The notes: a model not told the origin generated them from the letters alone. A stretch of DNA of 64,000 nucleotides from Chlamydia trachomatis (GCA_945862365.1 CAMAXK010000007.1:1-64000); one strand, 5' to 3'; shown: positions 28,955 to 38,278, counted from the first letter of the stretch. Numbers and translations are program-made.

Positions 28955-30104
28955 GGTTTTGATAAATAAGGGATCGTTTATTTTCCATATAGCGGACCAT
29001 ATAGTGCAGGTTGTGAATTGAGCAAAGAGAGTGTGCTGTGTATTCATGACAGGCAAATAGATGGTTTATATAGCTGCGTGAGTAATGTTTACAAGTATGG
29101 CAATAACAGCCCTCTTCAAGGGGGCTGTTATCGTTTTTATAGATACTTTTTGTTATCTTTAAGGGTCCATTTTCAGTAAAGATTGTACCATGTCTTGCAG
29201 CCTTTGTAGGGTAGGAGGAATCAAAAGTATCAATTCCTAGAGGAATTGCCTCTTCTAATGAGGGAAGATCTGCAATACCAAGAAGATGCACTGGAAATTC
29301 ATCAGGAATTTCAGGGCGTACTGAAGTTAGAAGGTGGATCATTTCAGCTTTATTTTTACCAAGACTTCCACCGATTGCAAATCCATCAAAAGGGTGTTTT
29401 CGAAGAATTCGGACACTTTCTTTTCTAAGATCATCGTTAAGACCGCCATGAACCACATTATACATTGCCTGTCTTTTTGGATCTTGTAAATGCTCTTGTA
29501 AAGAGCGAATTTCCCATCTATGGGTGCGCTTAAAAGAGCTAAGAAGATCTGCATCAGAAATATGGTAGGGGGGAAGCTCATCTAAAGGAATGATGATATC
29601 AGCTCCGAGGGATTTTTGAATTTGAATAGAAGATTCTGGGGTAAGGAGCACTTTTCTTCCATCCCGGTAAGATCTAAATAACACACCCTCTTCTGTAATT
29701 TTTAAAACCGATCCCCCTTTTTGCTTCCCTCCTGAGCTTTTCAGCTCACTTGCAACCCCGCCATAGGCAAGAGAAAAAACTTGAAACCCCCCTGAGTCGG
29801 TGATAAGGGGAGTGGATCTGTTCATAAAGGTATGTAGGCCACCGGCATTTGCCACAACCTCTGGACCAGGTTGAAGAAGAAGATGATAGGTGTTACAAAA
29901 CATAAGCTCAATGCCAATTTCTTCTACCATTTTTGAATCAAGCGCTTTAATAGTCCCATTTGTCCCCACAGCCACAAATCCTGGTGTGTTGATAACTCCG
30001 TGAGGTGTGTGAATTTTTCCAACCCTTGCTCGGCTTTTTGTTGAGGTATGGATCAGCTCAAAAGTAAAATCTGTTTTCTTTGGAGTTTCTAATGTGCAGC
30101 TCAT
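28947..30104 (-). CDS. tgt: tRNA-guanine (queuine) transglycosylase
   Basis: PGFVAVGTNGTIKALD, LITDSGGFQVFSLA, VVHGGLNDDLRKES, DGFAIGGSLGKNKAEM, Zn site CYCHTCKHYSRSYINHLF; ATGA overlap with upstream gene. Confidence 0.93.
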   Translation of the reverse strand: MSCTLETPKKTDFTFELIHTSTKSRARVGKIHTPHGVINTPGFVAVGTNGTIKALDSKMVEEIGIELMFCNTYHLLLQPGPEVVANAGGLHTFMNRSTPLITDSGGFQVFSLAYGGVASELKSSGGKQKGGSVLKITEEGVLFRSYRDGRKVLLTPESSIQIQKSLGADIIIPLDELPPYHISDADLLSSFKRTHRWEIRSLQEHLQDPKRQAMYNVVHGGLNDDLRKESVRILRKHPFDGFAIGGSLGKNKAEMIHLLTSVRPEIPDEFPVHLLGIADLPSLEEAIPLGIDTFDSSYPTKAARHGTIFTENGPLKITKSIYKNDNSPLEEGCYCHTCKHYSRSYINHLFACHEYTAHSLCSIHNLHYMVRYMENKRSLIYQNLI

Positions 30105-30751
30105 GAAGCCTCTTTGGTCAAAGTTTTTGTGACAGGGGTCATTACGCAAATGGTGATCACCTTAATTAGATAGCTGAACACTAAAATCTGAGATAGATTG
30201 TCTACTACCCCTGATAAAGCCCCATAGGTAAAGCAAACTGTATCTAAAAATTGTGAAATGGATAAGGATATAAACATAGAGGCGGTAAGGGAGAGTCTTT
30301 TTCTTAAATGGGAGAACATATAGGTGTCAAATTTCTGAAAAGTAACCATACAAAGGATAGAGACGAAAAAAATTCTAAACGATGGGGTGAGTAAATCTAT
30401 ATACATCTGTGCCATCGATTGGTTTTCAGCCACAAAACCGTAGCATAGTAGAAAAAAAGACATAAGTGGAAGAAAGAGGATCGAAAGTAACCCTAATAAA
30501 ATAGTTTGGTCAGAGGCATGTTTACCAAATTTTTCTCTGAGGATATTTAACGTGATAAAAGAACCAATGGTATAACAATCTGTAGTGGTAACAATCAATC
30601 CAAATAACATCGTCTGCTTTAAAATAAATAAATTAGCAAACACGATTTGCAATACAAAAATTGCAGACAGTCCTGATTTACCTAGCTTTGAAAAAGCGTA
30701 TATCGATCCTAAAATTGCGACAATATGAAATAGAAAAATCAGTTCATTCAC
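30101..30751 (-). CDS. yhhQ: Queuosine precursor (queuine) transporter, YhhQ/DUF165 family
   Basis: FANLFILKQTMLFGLIVTTTDCYTIGSFITLNILREKFG; SISQFLDTVCFTYGA; overlaps tgt. Confidence 0.85.
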   Translation of the reverse strand: MNELIFLFHIVAILGSIYAFSKLGKSGLSAIFVLQIVFANLFILKQTMLFGLIVTTTDCYTIGSFITLNILREKFGKHASDQTILLGLLSILFLPLMSFFLLCYGFVAENQSMAQMYIDLLTPSFRIFFVSILCMVTFQKFDTYMFSHLRKRLSLTASMFISLSISQFLDTVCFTYGALSGVVDNLSQILVFSYLIKVITICVMTPVTKTLTKEAS

Positions 30752-31046
30752 AGCTTAGTAATCCCTTAAGTTTGCCTGATTCATGAAGTTTCATTACAAT
30801 ATCACAACCGCCAATAAATTCTTTGTTGATGTAAAGTTGAGGAAGCGTTGGCCAGTCTGAAAAAATCTTGATCTGCTCTCTTAATTCCTCTGAATCTAAT
30901 ACATTTCTTGTGGCAAATTCAATCCCATATCCCTTTAAAATATCGACAACGCGAGCTGAATACCCACACATAGGAATTTCTTTGCTACCTTTCATGTAAA
31001 GAATAACTTTGTTCTCTTCAATGTCTTTTGCAATCTCATCTTTCAT
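30744..31046 (-). CDS. grxD: Monothiol (Grx4-type) glutaredoxin
   Basis: ILYMKGSKEIPMCGYSARVVDIL, WPTLPQLYINKEFIGGCDI. Confidence 0.93.
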   Translation of the reverse strand: MKDEIAKDIEENKVILYMKGSKEIPMCGYSARVVDILKGYGIEFATRNVLDSEELREQIKIFSDWPTLPQLYINKEFIGGCDIVMKLHESGKLKGLLSCE

Positions 31047-31272
31047 TTTCCCACTCCCTTTCAGTATAGGTTTCTAAACTTAATGCATGTAAATCTTTTG
31101 AAAAATGCTTTTCTAAAATTTTCTTTACCATTCTATGTCTTTGTAATAATCCCAAATTTTCAAATGTATTAGAAATTACTCTGCAAATGCGGCTACAGCT
31201 GCCTTGTTGCCCATGCATTTCTACTTTCGAATCTTTTATTGACTCTTCAATTTCTTTAATCCAACTTTCCAT
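31036..31272 (-). CDS. bolA: BolA family protein
   Basis: FENLGLLQRHRMVKKILEK...LHALSLETYTEREW. Confidence 0.85.
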   Translation of the reverse strand: MESWIKEIEESIKDSKVEMHGQQGSCSRICRVISNTFENLGLLQRHRMVKKILEKHFSKDLHALSLETYTEREWENER

Positions 31273-31334
31273 AAGGAAAAACTATACACGAGCTCTTTTT
31301 ATTTTGGTACAGTTTTCACCTACAATTCACAAGG

Positions 31335-31931
31335 TTAATAGTCTTTGTAGATGAGGGCAAGGTGGAAGGAGATCAGCTGATTAACGGTGGAGAGCTCTAG
31401 TCTGAGCCTTTTGTAAATAAAGTGGGTGTAAAGCTGGCCGTAGGGAAGGATTTTGTACCTTTCAGCAAAGTCTGAAATAGATTTTAACTTATGATCATAC
31501 CCATAAATGCCACCAAAGCGAAAACCAAGGGTGAAAGCTGTGTTTTTACTCAATTTTTTTTGAAACCAATCGCGAGTTATCCCTGCGGTATAGCATTGCT
31601 GATAGTAGGTGTTGACCATGGAGGAAATAAAATAGCCTTCATATTCCACCCCATAGGCATGGTTTTTCCAATTACAATCATTAGCCCCTTTAAAATGTAA
31701 TGTCCACATCCCTAAGTAGATAGATGAATGTGGCGGGTACCCCCATAGCTTTTCTGAAAAAGACCTTATCTTAGGTGGACTAGCCTGAAGGAATAAGGTT
31801 AAAAAAAGCGTAAAAAATATTTTCTTCAAAATCTTTAATACTCCCCAATCACAATCGTTAGGTAGGCGCTGATTAAACGGCGGAAGTACGAAAACTCTAC
31901 ACGCATTCTTCCAACTTGCACTTGAGAACAA
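31335..31931 (-). CDS. Putative secreted/outer-membrane small beta-barrel-like protein (true start likely downstream)
   Basis: Signal-like LKKIFFTLFLTLFLQA; SSIYLGMWTLHF...YGVEYEGYF...FTLGFRFGGIYGYD; paralogue of next gene. Confidence 0.55.
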   Translation of the reverse strand: MFSSASWKNACRVFVLPPFNQRLPNDCDWGVLKILKKIFFTLFLTLFLQASPPKIRSFSEKLWGYPPHSSIYLGMWTLHFKGANDCNWKNHAYGVEYEGYFISSMVNTYYQQCYTAGITRDWFQKKLSKNTAFTLGFRFGGIYGYDHKLKSISDFAERYKILPYGQLYTHFIYKRLRLELSTVNQLISFHLALIYKDY

Positions 31932-32341
31932 AGTTGGTAGATGGGAAGGATTGGGTATTTTTCTGCAAGAGGCATAAGCTCAGGACCATAGCCATATATT
32001 CCGCCAAGTCTGTATCCAAAGGTAATTTTTGAATATTTTGTTGGCTTAAAACCAAACCAATCTCTTGTAAATCCCAGAAGATAGCATCGCTTATAGTGAG
32101 AGTTGATAATTGTTGTGCAATAGATGCTTTTATACTGTATACCCATGGCCTGGTTATTCCAGTTATCGTTTCTATCACGAAATCTCTTTGTTTGATGGTA
32201 AGTCATCATACCAAGGTATATACAATCAACAGGGGTATCACCAAAAATTTTTGCCGGGATATCTTTATACGAAAATGGCGATGCTCTATTTTCGCAAAAG
32301 AGAGAGGAAAGCATACATAAAAGAGCAAAAAGCTTCTTCAT
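31835..32341 (-). CDS. Putative secreted/outer-membrane small beta-barrel-like protein, paralogue
   Basis: MKKLFALLCMLSSLFCENRAS signal; DCIYLGMMTYH...MGIQYKSIYC...ITFGYRLGGIYGYG. Confidence 0.6.
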   Translation of the reverse strand: MKKLFALLCMLSSLFCENRASPFSYKDIPAKIFGDTPVDCIYLGMMTYHQTKRFRDRNDNWNNQAMGIQYKSIYCTTIINSHYKRCYLLGFTRDWFGFKPTKYSKITFGYRLGGIYGYGPELMPLAEKYPILPIYQLCSQVQVGRMRVEFSYFRRLISAYLTIVIGEY

Positions 32342-32405
32342 TCGTCTATATAAGGAGTTTAAAAAAAGTTGGATTATCAAAAAAAAATTGATTCAAGTCA
32401 ATCTT

Positions 32406-32515
32406 AAAAAAAAGAGGAGAGCGTCCCAGATCCAATTCTTTTGCTTATAGTCTTTTTAACATTCATTAAAAACTCTATAATTTTCAAAAATTATTACCAG
32501 GTGATGCTCTCCTAA
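32406..32515 (-). ncRNA. Candidate sRNA unit A
   Basis: Minus strand: TATACT -10 (32520-32525), closing stem AGGAGAGC/GCTCTCCT (32506-32513 with 32415-32422), then U-run. Confidence 0.5.
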
Positions 32516-32579
32516 CTAAAGTATAGGAATGATTCCCTATTTAAATGATAGTTATTTTTTAAAATTATTTTTTAAGGGT

Positions 32580-32690
32580 AAAAAAAAGAGGAGAGCGACC
32601 CAAATCAAATTTTTTTAACTTATGGGAGGTGCAAGTTTAATTAAACACTCCATTAAGCTTTAAAACTTTCTTCAGGAGAGGCTCTCCCAG
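32580..32690 (-). ncRNA. Candidate sRNA unit B (related to unit A)
   Basis: Minus strand: TATACT -10 (32695-32700), closing stem GGAGAGC/GCTCTCC (32681-32687 with 32590-32596), then 8-nt U-run. Confidence 0.5.
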
Positions 32691-32711
32691 CTTAAGTATA
32701 AGAATTATATC

Positions 32712-33557
32712 CTATTTAAATACTACTGTTTTTTTTGCATCTATAAACACCTTATCCTCAGCGACATGTTTGACAGCTCGAGCAAGTACAAGCGCTTCGA
32801 TATCTGCTCCGAACCTTGTTAATTCAGTAACGTCGTGATGGTGGTTTACCCGAATGGTCTCTTGGCAGATAATTGGCCCCTCATCTAGATCCTCGGTGAC
32901 AAAATGGGAGGTAGCTCCAATTGTTTTAACACCCCTGTCAAAGGCTTGCTTATACGGATTTGCTCCTTTAAACCCTGGTAGGAAAGAGTGATGGATATTA
33001 ATAATCTTACCATCATATTTAGCGCAAAATTCAGGGGAAAGGATTTGCATATATCTTGCCAGAACTATGTAGTCGATCTTGTCTTCTTCTATAACCCTTT
33101 CTATTTGAGCCTCTTGCTCCTGCTTTGTTTCTTTAGTAATTGGAAAATAATGGAAGGGGATATGATGGTAGGTAGCAATCGGCTTACAATCTTGGTGATT
33201 TGAGATAATAGAGGGTATTTCTACAGGAATCGCCCCTTGTCTTTTTTTCTCAAGAAGATGAATGAGGCAGTGGGGTTGTTTTGAACAAAGAATCAAGATA
33301 CGTTTATTTATATGAGACTCTCTTAAAGAAAGTTGCATCTGATAGACCACTTGGACTGAATGTAGGATTTCATTTAACATGGCTGTATTTTGATCTTCTA
33401 TTTCAAAGGTCATTCGAAGAAAAAAATTCTTTGTGTTTTGATCGCTAAATTGATCAAGATCTAAAATATTACCCTCACATTCAGCGATAGCGCCTGTTAA
33501 CATGCTCACTATACCGGGTTTATCTTTACAGGAAATTTTTAAAATATATTTTTTCAT
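32712..33557 (-). CDS. purU: Formyltetrahydrofolate deformylase
   Basis: ACT-like N-terminus CKDKPGIVSMLTGAIAECEGNILDLDQFSD; DYIVLARYMQILSPEFC, IINIHHSFLPGFKGANPYKQAFDRGVKTIGATSHFVTEDLDEGPII. Confidence 0.93.
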   Translation of the reverse strand: MKKYILKISCKDKPGIVSMLTGAIAECEGNILDLDQFSDQNTKNFFLRMTFEIEDQNTAMLNEILHSVQVVYQMQLSLRESHINKRILILCSKQPHCLIHLLEKKRQGAIPVEIPSIISNHQDCKPIATYHHIPFHYFPITKETKQEQEAQIERVIEEDKIDYIVLARYMQILSPEFCAKYDGKIINIHHSFLPGFKGANPYKQAFDRGVKTIGATSHFVTEDLDEGPIICQETIRVNHHHDVTELTRFGADIEALVLARAVKHVAEDKVFIDAKKTVVFK

Positions 33558-33635
33558 GAATTTCTTTTTTTGGTTGAAGCAAAAGAAAAGATTACCATAG
33601 TTGAGAATAGTTGGATAGTTGAAATAGGGGTTTTC

Positions 33636-34595
33636 TTGAAGAAGATTAAGGTGTCAGTAACTGGGGGAGCAGGTAGCATTTGCTACAGCTTACTATTTAG
33701 GATCGCCTCAGGGGAGGTGTTTGGAAAAGACACATTCATCGATCTTTCCATTTTAGAAATTCCTGATTCGTTGAAGATTCTTAAAGGGGTGGAGATGGAG
33801 CTTTTAGATTGCGCCTTCCCCCTTTTACACTCGATAAAATGTACAAGCTCAGCAGATGAGGCGTTTGAAGGAGCCCAATATGTCTTTTTAGTGGGGGCAA
33901 GACCTCGAAGTAAAGGGATGGAGAGGAAAGATTTACTCAAAGAAAATGGGAAAATCTTTGTCACCCAGGGACGAGCCCTTAATCGGTCCAAAGGAGCAAA
34001 GGTTTTAGTTGTTGGAAATCCATGTAATACAAATGCTTTAATCTTAAAGCATGCGGCAAAAGATCTTGATCCAAAAAATATACGTGCCATGACAAGGCTT
34101 GATCAAAATAGAGCAAGGTCGATGGTTGCATTAAAGGCGGCAGTTCCCATTAACTCTGTTAAAGATTTAGTAATATTTGGAAATCATTCCTCTACCATGG
34201 TTAGTGATTATCTTCATGCAACGATAAATGGGAAAAGGGCAACAGAAGTAATACATGATCTTTCCTTCTTTCAAGAAACGATGTTTAAAGCGGTGCAAGG
34301 AAGGGGCGCGGCAATTATTGAAGCAAGAGGATTATCAAGTGCGGCAAGTGCAGCAAATGCAGCCATTGATGCAATGAGAGATTGGATTTTTCCAATAAGT
34401 GATATCACCTCTGCGGCTGTGTATACCTCAAACCGTCCTTATGGTATTGCAGATGATTTATTTTTCTCCTTCCCAATAAGCAATGGGGAGATTGTCAAAG
34501 GGTGGCAGATGGATCCTTTTTTAGAAGAAAAGATCAAATTGACTGAAAAAGAGCTGCTGGAGGAAAGAGAACTTATTAAGGAGTATTTAGACTAA
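33636..34595 (+). CDS. mdh: Malate dehydrogenase (probable TTG start)
   Basis: KVSVTGGAGSICYSLLFRIASGEVFG, VFLVGARPRSKGMERKDLLKENGKIF, VVGNPCNTNALI, MTRLDQNRA, IFGNHSSTMVSD. Confidence 0.9.
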   Translation: MKKIKVSVTGGAGSICYSLLFRIASGEVFGKDTFIDLSILEIPDSLKILKGVEMELLDCAFPLLHSIKCTSSADEAFEGAQYVFLVGARPRSKGMERKDLLKENGKIFVTQGRALNRSKGAKVLVVGNPCNTNALILKHAAKDLDPKNIRAMTRLDQNRARSMVALKAAVPINSVKDLVIFGNHSSTMVSDYLHATINGKRATEVIHDLSFFQETMFKAVQGRGAAIIEARGLSSAASAANAAIDAMRDWIFPISDITSAAVYTSNRPYGIADDLFFSFPISNGEIVKGWQMDPFLEEKIKLTEKELLEERELIKEYLD

Positions 34596-35756
34596 ATGGA
34601 AGAAAAAGAGCTATTTAAAATCACAGAAAGTCATTTAGATACAGGCCTTAGAGGCTTTCCCATTGGACATTGTGTCACCTCCTATGTAGATCCCGATAAA
34701 GGGGTTTTTTATCGAAAATATCCCATCAGTGAAGTAGCTCATAAAGAGTCTGAAGAGGTGATGTATCTACTGATTAAAGGAACCCTTCCAAATCATGATC
34801 AATTAAAGGAGTTTAAAAAAACACTTTGCGCTCGATCAAAGGTGTCAAAAGAATTAAAAGAGGCTATTTTAGCACTGCCTAGAAAAGGGCACCCAATGAA
34901 GATGTATGCTATGGCTATATTACTTTTGGGTGTTTATGAATGTAAAAATGATATCAATGAAGACTTTATGAATCTTCAAGCAAAACTTCCAGAAATCACA
35001 GCAATTGTTATGAACCATCGAGCAGGTTATAAAGATACCCCAGCTTCAAATCCTGAAATTGGTTATGTAAATAATTTTTGTCATATGTTGCACACCCCTA
35101 CTGTAAAAGATAAAAAGCTTTTTGCTAAGCTAATAAACTTATTTATAAACCTACATATGGACCACGGAGGGGGAAATCTTTCTTTATTTGTGGCAAAATC
35201 TGTGGCATCAGGTCATGAAGATCTCTATGGATCTTTTGCAGCGGCACTTCTTGCTCTTTCAGGACCAAGGCATGGTAAAGCAAACCAAGATGGTCTTGAG
35301 TTTGTTAAAAAAATTCATGAGCAGCTTGGAGATAAAGCAAGTGCGGCAGATGTTAAAAAAACAGTGGAAGCCATGCTCTTGAAAGGGGAATTAATCTACG
35401 GCTTTGGGCATGCAGCACTTCGTTGTGAAGATCCAAGAGCTACTATTTTATTTGAATTTGCTGAAAAAACATTCCCAAAAGATCCTCTTGTAAGGTGTGC
35501 CTCCCTTCTTCATACAGAGGTTCCAAAGATATTAAAAGAAAATCCAAAAATTAAAAATCCTTATAGTAATGTCGACTCCATTTCAGGTGTTGTTCTAAGT
35601 GCAATAGGGTTTGACTTTCCAGACTACTTTACTGTATTATTTGGGCTATCGAGATCAACAGGTGTTGGTAGACAGATAGCTTATGAGACTTTAGAGGCAA
35701 GGGATGGGAAGGGTGTTCCTATCTACCGTCCTAAATATATCTATAAAGAAGCCTAA
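34596..35756 (+). CDS. gltA: Citrate synthase
   Basis: MNHRAGYKDTPASNPEIGYVNNFCHML, LHMDHGGGNLSLF, SGPRHGKANQDGLEF, YGFGHAALRCEDPRA. Confidence 0.9.
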   Translation: MEEKELFKITESHLDTGLRGFPIGHCVTSYVDPDKGVFYRKYPISEVAHKESEEVMYLLIKGTLPNHDQLKEFKKTLCARSKVSKELKEAILALPRKGHPMKMYAMAILLLGVYECKNDINEDFMNLQAKLPEITAIVMNHRAGYKDTPASNPEIGYVNNFCHMLHTPTVKDKKLFAKLINLFINLHMDHGGGNLSLFVAKSVASGHEDLYGSFAAALLALSGPRHGKANQDGLEFVKKIHEQLGDKASAADVKKTVEAMLLKGELIYGFGHAALRCEDPRATILFEFAEKTFPKDPLVRCASLLHTEVPKILKENPKIKNPYSNVDSISGVVLSAIGFDFPDYFTVLFGLSRSTGVGRQIAYETLEARDGKGVPIYRPKYIYKEA

Positions 35757-35792
35757 GAATTTGTCTTTCCGCCGTAATTAGGGGAGATAAAA

Positions 35793-36650
35793 ATGACCTT
35801 ATCAGAAATAGAGCAAATATTTAACAGAGCTTTTTCCAAGGTTTTTTGTAGAAAAAAAATTTTATTTTTATTTCCTATCTTAATTGCTTGTGGCATTTTG
35901 ACCGTATTTTGTAGAACCCTTTCCTTAGGGGTAAATCATTGGGTTTGGATGAGTTTATCATTCCTTCCAATTTTTTTATGCACAGGGGTATTGCTTGCTG
36001 CAGGGGTTTTACTGACCAAGATGTACATTTTCGAGGTGAAGGGGATCGATTATAAGATAGGAAAGCTATTTACAAGCTCTTTACAGTTAATCATCGGTGT
36101 CTCCTATTTATCTTTTCCACTTATTTTAACTTATTTAATTCTTTGGTCTGTGATGGGAATATTTGTTTTATTAAAGCAGATTCCGGCATTTGGGGATGTT
36201 TTTGGAACATTGCTTGCCTTTGGACCTTATTTATTAGTACTTGGCTCGTTTGGCTTGGCTATAGTTTCGGTTCTTTTGCTATTTTTCATTACCCCGCATG
36301 TGGCGTTAAAAAAGACGTTACAGATGAATCTTGCCGCTGAGGTAACTGTTCGATTAAAAAATAGCATCTTTAGTAATGGGCTACTATTTTTTGTAGGACT
36401 ATTGCCGCTTGCTTTGGTATTATTTTTCTTAATCCTTGGTGCTGTAATGACAAAAAGTAGTTATTTAAGCTCCGAGGCAGCTTTGGCATTAAGTATTCAG
36501 TGGTTAATGATGATGATCCCCTTTTGCTTGATCATGACCCCGTTTGTCATTTTCTTTTTCAACTTCTCCTTGGAAAGTTATTTGCTTGTAAAGAAAAAGG
36601 AAAAAGCCTCAATAGAGGAAAAAAAAGCTGAGGAACCATGTCTTGTATAG
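35793..36650 (+). CDS. Polytopic membrane protein of unknown function
   Basis: 285-aa ORF, several TM segments, overlaps next gene. Confidence 0.6.
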   Translation: MTLSEIEQIFNRAFSKVFCRKKILFLFPILIACGILTVFCRTLSLGVNHWVWMSLSFLPIFLCTGVLLAAGVLLTKMYIFEVKGIDYKIGKLFTSSLQLIIGVSYLSFPLILTYLILWSVMGIFVLLKQIPAFGDVFGTLLAFGPYLLVLGSFGLAIVSVLLLFFITPHVALKKTLQMNLAAEVTVRLKNSIFSNGLLFFVGLLPLALVLFFLILGAVMTKSSYLSSEAALALSIQWLMMMIPFCLIMTPFVIFFFNFSLESYLLVKKKEKASIEEKKAEEPCLV

Positions 36651-37525
36651 TCATAGGGGCTGGACTTGCAGGATTATCAAGTGCATATTTTTTGCAGAAG
36701 AAAGGGTTTAACGTAACGGTTTACCATACCTGTGAAAGGAAAACTACCTCTGCTATTTTTGTGGGAATTTTGTATCGATATCCAGGAAGATGGGGTAAAA
36801 AAAGCGCTTTTGCCGATGAAGGTTATGCAGCTTCTAAAGAGTTGATTTTAGAGGTGGAAAAAATAACGGGGAGAAAAGTTATTTTATCCACGGGCGTAAT
36901 CAAAAAATTTGCCACAAGGTTGAAGAAATATTCTGATGTAAAAATGCATGATGGCGATGCTCATATTGATGATGGGTTAACAATAGATATGAGAGAATAC
37001 TTAGCTGGATTAAAGGATTTGATCGGGGTAGAAAATATTGTCGAAAAAAGGGTAGAGAGTCTATCTGAGGTCAAAGGAAAGTTGATCATTGCAGCAGGTT
37101 ATGGGATGAAAGATCTGTTTACTTTGGATGGATTAAAATATCTAAAAGGTCAGCAATATGTGGGAGAGAAAAATGTGGGAGATTTCACTCATGGAAGTGT
37201 TATCTCAAGAGGTCACATCTCTTTTATGGGGGGAAATAAGGTTTGTTTTGGAAGCACCTATGAAGCTAGTTTTGTCGATGATGAGGTAGATGAAAGGATT
37301 GCTCTTTCTGAAATTAGGGAAAAAATAGAGCCTTGGTATGGATCCTTAGATGATGTTGAAGACAAAAAGTTTGCCTCTGGTATTCGAGTTGGACAGGATA
37401 CAAGCTATTTACCATTAATAAAACAGGTGGATGAAAATACCTTTATTTTTACAGCCCTTGGCTCTCGTGGATTATTATATCATGCTTATTATGGTAAAAT
37501 ACTTGCCGATCAGGTAAAGTGTTAG
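36638..37525 (+). CDS. FAD-dependent oxidoreductase (DAO family)
   Basis: CIVIGAGLAGLSSAYFLQKKGFNVTVY Rossmann motif; SGIRVGQDTSYLPLI, FTALGSRGLLYHAYYGKILAD. Confidence 0.8.
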   Translation: MSCIVIGAGLAGLSSAYFLQKKGFNVTVYHTCERKTTSAIFVGILYRYPGRWGKKSAFADEGYAASKELILEVEKITGRKVILSTGVIKKFATRLKKYSDVKMHDGDAHIDDGLTIDMREYLAGLKDLIGVENIVEKRVESLSEVKGKLIIAAGYGMKDLFTLDGLKYLKGQQYVGEKNVGDFTHGSVISRGHISFMGGNKVCFGSTYEASFVDDEVDERIALSEIREKIEPWYGSLDDVEDKKFASGIRVGQDTSYLPLIKQVDENTFIFTALGSRGLLYHAYYGKILADQVKC

Positions 37526-37528
37526 TAT

Positions 37529-38278
37529 ATGAAAGATGTACTTCAAATACTTGGAACGGGTGGATCAACAGGTGTCCCAATGCTTGGATGTGTTTGTCCT
37601 GTTTGTAAGTCAACTAATAAAAAAGATAAACGGCTGCGCTCAGGTGCGATATTTAAAATTAATGGAAAAAATATCCTTATAGATGCCGGACCAGATATTC
37701 GGCAGCAGTGTATTGAAAATGGAGTTGATCATATCGACGCACTTTTCATCACTCATTATCATGAAGATCACGTGGGTGGATTTAATGATTTAAGAGGTTT
37801 TTTTATCAAGCGAAAACATGAGCCGATACCTGTTTATCTTTCAGAAAATACTTATGAAATGCTTGTAGTACGATTTGGGTATCTGCTAGATAGATTTACG
37901 TTTCATAAAATTTATGATCATATGGGAACCATTAGGATCTTTGATACTGCTTTTGCTTACTGCTCCTATGAACAAGGAACAGTTCCTGTGCTTGGTTTTC
38001 GGTATAAAAATGCTGCCTATTTTACTGACATTAAATATTATGATGACTCTATTTTCTCATTTCTTGAAGGTGTAACCGATTTAGTAATAGGAGCGCTTGA
38101 TTTAGAAGGAAGTCACATGCATTTTTCTGTGCAAGAGGCTTCTGAATTTGGAAAAAGAGCGAGAGTAAAAAACACCTACTTAATACATATGAATCATAAA
38201 ATTGAGCATGAAGTGGTAACAAAAACATTAAGGGAAGGATTGTATCTTGCCTTAGACGGGATGGTAATTAATGTCTAA
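37529..38278 (+). CDS. Metallo-beta-lactamase fold hydrolase (PhnP/YycJ-like)
   Basis: LGTGGSTGVPMLGCVCPVC, LIDAGPDIRQQC, LFITHYHEDHVGGFNDLR. Confidence 0.88.
   Translation: MKDVLQILGTGGSTGVPMLGCVCPVCKSTNKKDKRLRSGAIFKINGKNILIDAGPDIRQQCIENGVDHIDALFITHYHEDHVGGFNDLRGFFIKRKHEPIPVYLSENTYEMLVVRFGYLLDRFTFHKIYDHMGTIRIFDTAFAYCSYEQGTVPVLGFRYKNAAYFTDIKYYDDSIFSFLEGVTDLVIGALDLEGSHMHFSVQEASEFGKRARVKNTYLIHMNHKIEHEVVTKTLREGLYLALDGMVINV

Noticed and set aside
32096-32391. Plus-strand 74- and 93-aa ORFs
   Set aside because: Antisense to the signal-peptide-bearing small barrel-like gene, no recognisable features.
32406-32725. Tandem glycine riboswitch
   Set aside because: GGAGAG ends are superficially similar, but I see no conserved glycine-aptamer core, each unit has its own -10 box and terminator, and the neighbouring genes are not glycine-related.
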